The position numbers and the translations under genes are program-made. From Bugula neritina (lineage: Eukaryota > Bryozoa > Gymnolaemata > Cheilostomatida > Bugulidae), in contig OZ037771.1 of the NCBI GenBank assembly GCA_964035545.1, positions 13,767,133-13,831,132 on the forward strand: a stretch of DNA of 64,000 nucleotides, written 5' to 3'. The notes beneath the pieces are model-generated. The model saw only the letters and a list, made by a program, of their open reading frames with translations, searched no databases and was not told the DNA's origin. The first letter of the stretch is position 1. The number at the start of each line of letters is the position of its first letter. This document shows positions 55,865 to 64,000 of the stretch, piece after piece.

Positions 55865-56461
55865 GTAATTTATTTTTATATGCACTAATATTTTGTTCAT
55901 TTGAAATGTTTATTTTTTTAAAAAGCAATTTGATAAAGTTATATTCGCATAGTAATCCCATGTCAAATAGCTACAAAATATACAGCATACACATGCAATG
56001 CATTTTACATAACTATAAACTTGTATATATGCTGTAAGAGTTTCTTTCAAATTATAGTAATAATTTGAAAGAAATACATAAAAGCCATAGCTGAATCCAC
56101 GTATATCAAGGGTGCAGTCAATACTTGGTTAGACTTCTTAAGTCCTAAAGTTCCTAAATAATGTATGAGATATATAACATATCTAAAGTTTGTATAATAA
56201 TCATCACTTACTTTGCTTAATTAAGCTCTCGTCAATCAATATTTAATATATGATGCATTGTATGCACCTCAAGCAAATGAGCATTATAACATTTCATTTT
56301 TTGAGTATCAATAACTCACGAAAGCAGGTGTTTAAGCATGTGTTATAGTATTATATTTTTTTACTCTAACTTGTATTTCATTTAACTTAAATTTTAGAAT
56401 TACCTTTTTAAATTTTATTGAAAATTTAAAAATAAATATATTTTAATTGAATAACTTTGTA

Positions 56462-56471
56462 TATATAAAAG
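56462..56471 (+). promoter_or_regulatory. TATA box of the fibrinogen-domain gene
   Basis: TATATAAAAG lies 41-50 bp upstream of the start codon at 56512, which would place initiation near 56492-56497 and leave a very short leader. Confidence 0.5.
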
Positions 56472-56511
56472 ATAGTTTTTTATTAAAAGTGACTGCAGTG
56501 CAATATAAGGA

Positions 56512-59052
56512 ATGTTTGGAGTAGCCAAAACACTGTTTTTGCTTTTTGGCTGCTGTTATCCTGTAACTCCTCAGAATGTAGAAATGTTGTTTAAAGTCAC
56601 TAAAGGTTTGAAAATTAGAACTGATTCAATATGGATGCCAGACAAGCAGATAAATGGTAAGTTACTGGCAAGTATTACATGGGTTTGTATGTAATATATT
56701 GAGTTTATATTAATTTCAATAGAAAAACTCACTTAAACCTGTCAGGATTATAGATAATATGATTTAGCTTAGCTGCAGGATGTTCTCATATATTTTCAGA
56801 AATTAATTTCATAACTTTATTGGTTCAACTAATCAGAAAGATTAGGTAAATTATTTTTCATCTATACGTTCTATTTTAGGTTTTAATTTAAACAAGTTTA
56901 AATACCCAGCCTTATAATTAGCCTTTAATTTTTGTAATTATATAAATGAACAGAAATAACTATATGATATGTTGAACAGTGTTTTTTCTGAATGCATAAT
57001 TTTTTCTTTAAGCCTAATTATATTACATTATTTATATACCGATAGATTAACAACTACTGATAATTTTTTTAGACAATTAATTATATAGTGTTACTTATTC
57101 CTCCATTGTCAAAAAAATTCTCGCAAAACCTTAGCCTTAAGTTCTTATATACCCCTTTCCTTTCACCTCTCATACTATAACTTTATTTTTATTTGCAATC
57201 AAGTACTATATATAAGAAACCCATTCTATTAAATGTTTTTTACTGTTTAAATATATATATAATGTATTGTGACTTTATTTTTTTAAACTTTGCATGTAGA
57301 TGTGCCACAGGTTTTCATTTGCCTGCAACTCTGTCTATCAGACTTTACCTGCGTTGCGGCTGTGTATGATGAGTCTAATGGCGTCTGCCAGCTTGCTTCT
57401 CATCACATTGATCTCTTTCTCACTAACCAGGAAACTGACCTACTTTATATTCAACAGGTAAATGAAGAGGTCAAGGTTATAATATCCTTAACATATTATA
57501 TTGCACATTAACTTCTTAATTATGTTAAATTAAACTCTGCTTTGATAAAACTTATCAAACGATTTTATTCTTTTTTATGAAATTTTTAGTAAGTCTTGTT
57601 TAAAGCAGAGTTCAAACCTGCACTATAACTCCTTTAGAGATAATGGCTTAAACTTAACTCTTAAACTTAATAGATAAATATGCAATACTCTAGACTTCTG
57701 GTTTGATTTTCAGGTTGCTGAAGAAAACAAGGTATACATGGGTAAGTTTAAAACCATCTCTTATAGCTCTCTGAAAATCTATAATTTTCCTGCTAGATTA
57801 TTTATTACTTTCTTGAATCAAAATCAGTTTATGATTTTCTTGTTTGATTTCCAGACTGTCAAGATGCATTTAATGAAGGTGAAAGATACCCAGGAGTGTA
57901 TTCTATACAAGACCCCATCTCCCGGATAGAGTACAACGTCTTCTGTGAATTTGACAATGAACAGGGTTGGAGTGTCATCCAGAGACGAATGGACGGCTCC
58001 ACTGACTTCTACAGAGGTTGGGAAGAGTATGTGGCTGGATTTGGGGATCTTCACGGGGAGTATTGGTTAGGTAAGAGAAAGATAAACATTCTGTGAATAT
58101 ATTCACAGAATGTTGTATCGCTTGTATAGCTGTGAGAAGTTGCGCACAGATCTGGTATATAGTACTGTAACAACACAAATAATAGCTGGTCCTTAGAGTT
58201 GGTTCTACCTTAATTTTTGGTCGTCTTTGATGCTTGACTATATATTTTCACTTTTAATTATTATGGCATGACATGAAAAATGCATATAATATTTCTGTTT
58301 GGTGTATTATAGTTAAATTTAATACATTTAAAACAACAGAAGCTTAAATAAAAGCATTCGTGTCACATGAATAAATTATAAATCATTTGCCATTAAATTA
58401 AGATGAAAAACCCAATAATTTATTGATTTTGAAAATAATTACATCAGTATATGCCACATTGAGTTTGTTTATACGCTATGCATACCAAGAAATTCAAAAA
58501 AATATTTTTTTCAAAAGCTCATTATGTACATATGGATCAATAAATGCTTGAGATTAAAATAATATAAAAATTTTATTTTCTTTGGCTAATGGAGTCATAA
58601 ATAAAACTGATCAATTTTTATTTTATTAGCTTTTCTCAAGACACAAAAGGGCTTATATATAGTAGCACGCTCCTTGTATGTGTCAAGAGAGCGAGAAAAA
58701 TTCTGACGTTTCTATTAGCTGCGTCATGCAGTTGAAATCTAAATACTATACAAACTTTAAGCACAATATATAGTTGAAAATATATTTTATTGAAAGTCCG
58801 CTTTCATGCAATCAATATGGTTTATAGACATCATTAGATTAACTGATACAGCTATGACCATATAATTCATAAATTGTATATAAAGTACAAAACATATTAT
58901 ATCAATCAAATTAATTTATAAAACTATTTCCAAAAATTGTTTGTATGAATGGGCTTACAACTATGCCAAAACCGAATTCGGTTTCAATTTGTAATTATGA
59001 TGTATAGAAGCTATTAGACAAAAGTTAATTTATTGTGTTGTACAAATTCACA

Positions 59053-59118
<66 letters not shown>

Positions 59119-61545
59119 ACAGCTATACTGTACAATGAATTCCTCAAACAGGGCTAGACATTATCTACCACCTGACGTCGTTCAACTTCAATTTAAGTAT
59201 TTACATGGAAGATCATGATGGCGTCTCAAAAATGGCAAACTTTTCACTATTCAACATCGACGAAATTGACTACAACTTCACGGTTCAGGTATTGAATGCA
59301 CTTATAATTACTGTATAATTACTTTTCTATCTATAATTTGTATTTGTATAGCCATCATGTACTTCAATTATGAAAGTGAAAACTACTATATAATATACAG
59401 GCAGAAATAGTTATTATTGGCCATATAAAAGCTTCTTTTACCAATTAATAAAGAGATTGCATAACATTTCACCTTTGAGAAATTTTGCATAATATAAACT
59501 AGCTTAACATTAACTAAAAATTGTAAATTAATAAATTTTGCTTCTAAAAATAAAATACAAATCTTTGAATCGGCTCTCAAAATAGATACGCAGTAATTAT
59601 ACAAAAATTTGATCAAGTTTAAATATTTAAGTAACTGCATATTCACATCCCCAAATTAAACAAGTTATCAAAACAGAACTAAAAGTGTTGCTAAATAAAA
59701 AGTATAAGTAAAACCTGATAGCGCGATTTGCAGCTGCATTCAAGAATAGCTATAAGTGTATAATATTTATATATAATATGATATTATAATATATTATATT
59801 ATATTTTATTATACTATACTATAATATTATATTATACTATATTATATTATATCATATTATATTATATTATATTATATTACATTATATAATATTATACTAC
59901 ATCATATTATATTATATTGTATTATATTATACCATACTATAATGTATTATATTATACTATACTATATTATAATATTATAATTTATTATATTATATTATGT
60001 TATGTTATGGTATATAGGCATATTATATTGTATATTATATTACTTAACAAGTTATGACTGAAAAATAAATAACATTTAAACCCTAAAGTTTGTCAAAATG
60101 ATTTGTGACAAAAATAGCTTATATAAAAAGCACTAAAATATTTCAAGAGTTTATATTCTTTGTCAGGTAAACATTGGTGTGCGTCTAGTTTTCAGACTAC
60201 AGCGGTGATGTCCCTAACTCCATGAGTCAACCAGACACACCCTTTAGTACTTATGATAGAGATAATGACATATCTTCTTACAACTGTGCACAGAATCTCA
60301 CCAGTAAGTATTATTATGATATAATATTTATAACATATATATAATAATATAATCTATCATATATATTATATAATATAATTATTTGAACTTACAGCATACT
60401 ATATATTTTTGATTTTGGGAGTTTTATATTTCACTTTTTATAATGAGCTTTTTTAATAAGCCAGCAGTGAAAAAAAATTAATTGTTTATCTTTGCTTATT
60501 TTTTATGATGTTATTAAATGTTTCAACAATATTTCTTTTAAGTTTTCTTCAAGTTTTAACATTTGAATATAATATAAGTAAATGAGAGTTGCATATTCAA
60601 TGCATTTATAGCAAATAACAGAATGTAATATGTTTGTTTGTGTAAATTTAATGAGCTTCCATTTATGATCCAACTGTTCACTTCTGCAGGTCTCTGTAGT
60701 TATAGGTTGTTGGTAATCTCATATCACGATTATCACAAAATATAGGGGAAAAGGGGTTAGCTTAACTAAAAACTCTTTTTTCCATCAGGGACTGTCACAG
60801 GGATAAAAACTTACATAATTTAAACTGCTATATATTATAGCATGAGATCTCTTCATACAAACATCAAACAAGTGTTTTACTTGGACATGCATTATAGTGA
60901 GGTGTGCTGTATATAGTTGATTCAGTGCATTTGGAAAGAGTTTTGTATTACAGATTGTGCCACTTAATTTCTGAAGTTTAGATCTAGTTTTGACAGTTCA
61001 CCTACATTACCTGTATCTTGCATGCGTTTTCATCAGCATTTCACTCATATAAACACAAATTACATATTTTTTTGGTTAATTTTATTTAAAGCATAGAAAA
61101 TTGTTAAAAACATTTTTATATGATATACAGGTTCGAGCTCTTGCAAGTGTTTACTTTCATATTAAACAAATGCCTTATATTGTCTATTTCTTTTAAATGT
61201 TGACTTTATGCTTTTTGTTTACTTGGCATTGCATTCTATATATAATCTTTTACGATATACGCTATATAATATTTATCTGATATGGCAATAATTGCTGTGC
61301 TACTTTGAATGCATGTTATTGGTGACGTGTTACTTGATCACGTGTTATTGACACCTCAAACAGGTGGTTGGTGGTTTGAAAGCTGTTACTCCGATGAGTC
61401 AAGTCACCTGAGCAACCTGAATGGCCTGTGGTACCCTAAGAGTGAGGCAGAAAACGCACCAGCTGGAGCCGGAATCGTCTGGAAGGGTTGGAGGGGATTG
61501 AAATATTCTCTCAGAGCTGTTAGGATGAGAGTTACTAGAACATAA
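56512..61545 (+). CDS. Secreted PAN-like plus fibrinogen C-terminal domain protein
   Basis: Seven exons join in frame: 56512-56656, 57300-57457, 57714-57741, 57855-58070, 59152-59288, 60189-60303, 61364-61545, giving 326 residues. An N-terminal hydrophobic segment (VAKTLFLLFGCCYP) is a signal peptide. Residues about 50-100 resemble a PAN/apple module (FICLQLCLSDFTCVAAVYDE, then GVCQLA). A fibrinogen domain follows from about residue 111: DCQDAFNEGERYPGVYSIQD, GWSVIQRRMDGSTDFYRGW, FGDLHGEYWLGLD, the calcium-site-like DRDNDI with NCA, and GWWFESC then LNGLWYP. The four usual Cys are present. Such proteins are extracellular lectins binding acetylated or sugar ligands in invertebrate defence or adhesion; the ligand here is unknown. 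The exon at 60189 uses a CTAG acceptor. Confidence 0.9.
59053..59115. repeat. (TA)n microsatellite near an acceptor
   Basis: About 60 bp of alternating TA ending roughly 36 bp before the exon at 59152. Confidence 0.9.
59757..60035. repeat. Degenerate (ATTAT)n tract
   Basis: About 270 bp of diverged pentanucleotide repeats with ACTATACTATA variants in an intron of the fibrinogen-domain gene. Confidence 0.8.
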
Positions 61546-61871
61546 AGATCTCTAATTGGATACAATATGTATGAGCGGCACCAGAACATGGCAATCCGTA
61601 ATTATATATACAATTTAGTTATATATATATATATATAACTTTTTCTGTAACAGTAATATAAGTTTTTTTTGTGCTTTTAATGAACAGTCTAAAAAATTGA
61701 ATGAAACACACTTAACAGCAGTGCCGATCTGTTTCATATATACTGTAATATCAAGTAGAAATATAAGATGTTACATCATATATATGTTGTTGAAGTCTTT
61801 TATGTTGTGTCATATATAAGAAAGCATGCTAAAATAAGCTGTATGTTTCATGTTTATTTATATATTGGTAA

Positions 61872-61877
61872 AATAAA
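61872..61877 (+). promoter_or_regulatory. Poly(A) signal, fibrinogen-domain gene
   Basis: AATAAA, with a second match a few bases on, about 330 nt after the stop codon. Confidence 0.45.
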
Positions 61878-62240
61878 ATAAATGTTATGAAGAAAAATCT
61901 ACACGGTGATTTAGTAACATGCACAGCATGAAAACACGTTACAACGAGCTCTACAAATATTGCAATATCTAACTGTGGTTGTATCAATAGAGTAACTAAT
62001 TGCGGATCAATGCTAATATCAATGAGATGAATAAGTATGAACAGAATGAAACTAAATATTCCGGGAAGACAATTTCTAATCGAAAGTAAATTTTGAAAAT
62101 AATATAGAAAGTTTTGGGTATTATATTTACAGAGTAAATAGTTTTAAAAAGATAACCTGAGCTTGGATTTTATAAGTACAACTAACCACAGCTGAATACA
62201 GTTGCTTAGTAACCACAGGAAACCACTCAATCTAATCTAT

Positions 62241-62246
62241 TTTATT
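62241..62246 (-). promoter_or_regulatory. Poly(A) signal, minus-strand gene
   Basis: TTTATT on the plus strand, so AATAAA on the minus strand, 67 nt past the stop codon of the gene ending at 62313. Confidence 0.5.
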
Positions 62247-62312
62247 TATATTTATATTGCCTCTACCCTGAAGCTTGAATAAACAGAAATTATTTGCCCC
62301 AAAAGAATAAAG

Positions 62313-63393
62313 TTAGATCGCCCAATCCTCGCACTCTTCTATTTTCACTACGCTAGCAGACGCAGTTCGTCTCATTCTCAGTTCCGCGTCAGGGATAACT
62401 CCGACACTTCGACTTCGTACAAGTTTCTTATCAATATGAGCAGGTATGTGAGTTGTGACTACACGATTCACACCGGAGTACCGGTGAGAGTAATTTGATG
62501 TCTGACTGTCATGCCTCTGGCGGTATATCGTCGCTGTCGACTGCATTCGCTGCCGATTTCTAATGTCAGCAATTTTACTGTGATGACTGTCTCTGTACGC
62601 TGGTAAGATCCGAGCTTGTAGTTTTGATGGGTTGAGAGTGTTTGTTGAATAACCGGACAAATATTCTGGACCCGTGCTTACTTTGTTGATATTCGGCGGC
62701 AGTGTTGCACTCCTCGTTATGTTACCTGCGTAGTATGTTCCAGGGGAAGATAATTCTTTATCACTCTGTAACAAGGCACAGACATAGTTAGTCATTGCTT
62801 ATTTAAAGATAAAAGCTCATTTTTTAATTATTAAGTTGTTTATCATCAGTTTCCATGAAGTAAGTGTGGCAGCCAATGAAACGCAGGCTGCACATTTGCT
62901 GCATGTTTGTCTGCTATATAAATAGGTAAACCTATGTAGTTGAAACTTGATCTTTTTCAATTCTGTCAACATACAGTCAATACCCTTGGAATAGTCAATA
63001 GTGTTGGGAAAATGCCAATACAGTCAAACGCAATGTTTTTGCATCAAAATAAATGTTGCTACAACAGCCAAAAATGAAGTTGCACACCAATGATCAAACT
63101 ATCACTTTTATTAAACACACAATTCCCTTCATTTATTTCAACATAGGTTTGATTTATATCAACTTAATTGTGAACACTGATGACACAGAATGGTATTTTA
63201 ATATCAGTCCCACCCCATTATTGTTGTTGCTGGGAGAATCTGCGGGTTGACTTTCAGAGTTGTCTGATTTTTCTTTGTTTGATTTTCTGTGAAGAATTGC
63301 TGATTTGAGTTTTTCCAATCTGGAGGATTGATTCGGTCTCTTACCATCTGACTTGATGGAATGTTTACTGCCTGCTGACCCTGAGTTCCCCAT
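62313..63393 (-). CDS. Unrecognised basic protein, predicted N-myristoylated
   Basis: Two coding exons, 63393-63214 and 62765-62313, join in phase 0 to give 210 residues. The start MGNSGSAGSK fits an N-myristoylation signal (Gly2, Ser6 and nearby Lys). The protein is rich in Ser, Arg and Lys, lacks membrane segments and has a Lys-rich stretch (RLEKLKSAILHRKSNKEKS), an Asn run before the junction, and an Arg-rich C-terminal third ending in ECEDWAI. An acceptor 26 bases upstream of the ATG (exon from about 63419) suggests a leader intron containing the trinucleotide tract. I recognise no family. A membrane-tethered signalling or cytoskeletal role is a guess. The donor GTGGGA is weak, so exon 1 could end differently. 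Confidence 0.7.
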
Positions 63394-63431
63394 GTCAGCG
63401 GCAAGTTGTGATACGCTGTCTGTAACATATA

Positions 63432-63824
63432 TATAGTGATGGTTGTGCTGCTACTGCTATTACTACTAGTACTGCCACTACGACTATAGCCACTATTACC
63501 ACCACTGTCACTACCACTACTAGTACTGCTACTACTACTACTACTATTACTACTGCCACTACTACTGCCACTACTACTGCCACTACTACTGCCACTGCTC
63601 CTGCTACTGCCGCTGCTGCTGCCGCTGCCGCTGCCGCTGCCGCTGCCGCTGCCGCTGCCGCTGCCGCTGCCGCTGCCGCTGCCGCTGCCGCTGCCGCTGC
63701 TGCTGCTGCTGCTGCTGCTACCACCACTACCACTACCACCACCACTACTACTACTACTACCACCACTACCACTACCACCACCACTACTACTACTATTACT
63801 ACTACTACTACTACCACCACTACC

Positions 63825-63856
<32 letters not shown>

Positions 63857-64000
63857 CACCACTACTATTACCACTACCACCACCACCACCACTACCACTA
63901 CCACCACCACTACCACCACCACCACCACCACCACTACTACTACAACTACTACTACTACTACTACTACTATACTACTACCACTACTACCACTACTACTACC
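63432..64000. repeat. Long trinucleotide/hexanucleotide tract, runs off the window
   Basis: Almost 570 bp of three-base periodic sequence on the plus strand: CTA/CCA triplets, then (GCTGCC)n at about 63618-63700, (CTG)n at 63697-63719, then ACT/ACC triplets to the window end. The 179-residue poly-Val/poly-Ala minus-strand frame is a product of the period and not evidence of coding. Confidence 0.95.

Noticed and set aside
63395-63934. 179-residue poly-Val/poly-Ala frame
   Set aside because: Generated by trinucleotide periodicity; no flanking coding signal.

Overview
This window is AT-rich genomic DNA from a multicellular animal, most likely an aquatic invertebrate (sponge, cnidarian, lophotrochozoan or invertebrate chordate; the sequence alone does not decide). 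The evidence is short coding exons joined by GT-AG introns, recognisable animal families (NDUFA1, CD225/dispanin, arrestin-domain protein, fibrinogen-domain lectin), tRNA-derived SINEs, degraded transposons and many micro- and minisatellites. There is no operon structure and no prokaryotic feature.

Layout. 1-7.2 kb: no gene seen, two tandem arrays. 7.2-28.7 kb: an 11-kb head-to-tail duplication. Each unit carries one eight-exon gene for a secreted, probably membrane-anchored haem peroxidase of the plant/fungal/bacterial superfamily (PerA 10788-17673, PerB 22054-28647), with a conserved TATA box and non-coding leader exon. Since the duplication the units have taken different insertions: PerA intron 2 has a 1.3-kb TIR element, PerB intron 2 has a decayed Ty1/copia pol, and PerB intron 6 has a small element with inverted terminal arrays. 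29.3-38.1 kb: an arrestin-domain gene on the minus strand, convergent with PerB, with minisatellites against two of its splice donors and two SINEs in its introns. 40.2-48.1 kb: NDUFA1 (complex I) on the plus strand with a 6.2-kb second intron. 49.6-51.0 and 54.4-55.6 kb: two tandem CD225/dispanin (IFITM-like) genes with Gln/Tyr/Gly/Pro-rich N-termini. 56.5-61.5 kb: a secreted PAN-like plus fibrinogen-domain protein. 62.3-63.4 kb: an unrecognised, probably N-myristoylated basic protein on the minus strand. 63.4-64 kb: a long trinucleotide tract that runs off the window.

The genes do not form one pathway. Secreted peroxidases, dispanins and a fibrinogen-domain lectin would each fit surface or innate defence, but that grouping is inference. 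The most notable points are the peroxidases' mixed haem pocket (class II/III-type distal Phe-His-Asp-Cys with a class I-type proximal SGF..xW context, and no equivalent of the ascorbate-binding Arg), the different repeat units in the two dispanins, and the transposon insertions that separate the two peroxidase copies. All exon joins were read by hand from the sequence; none has transcript support here.
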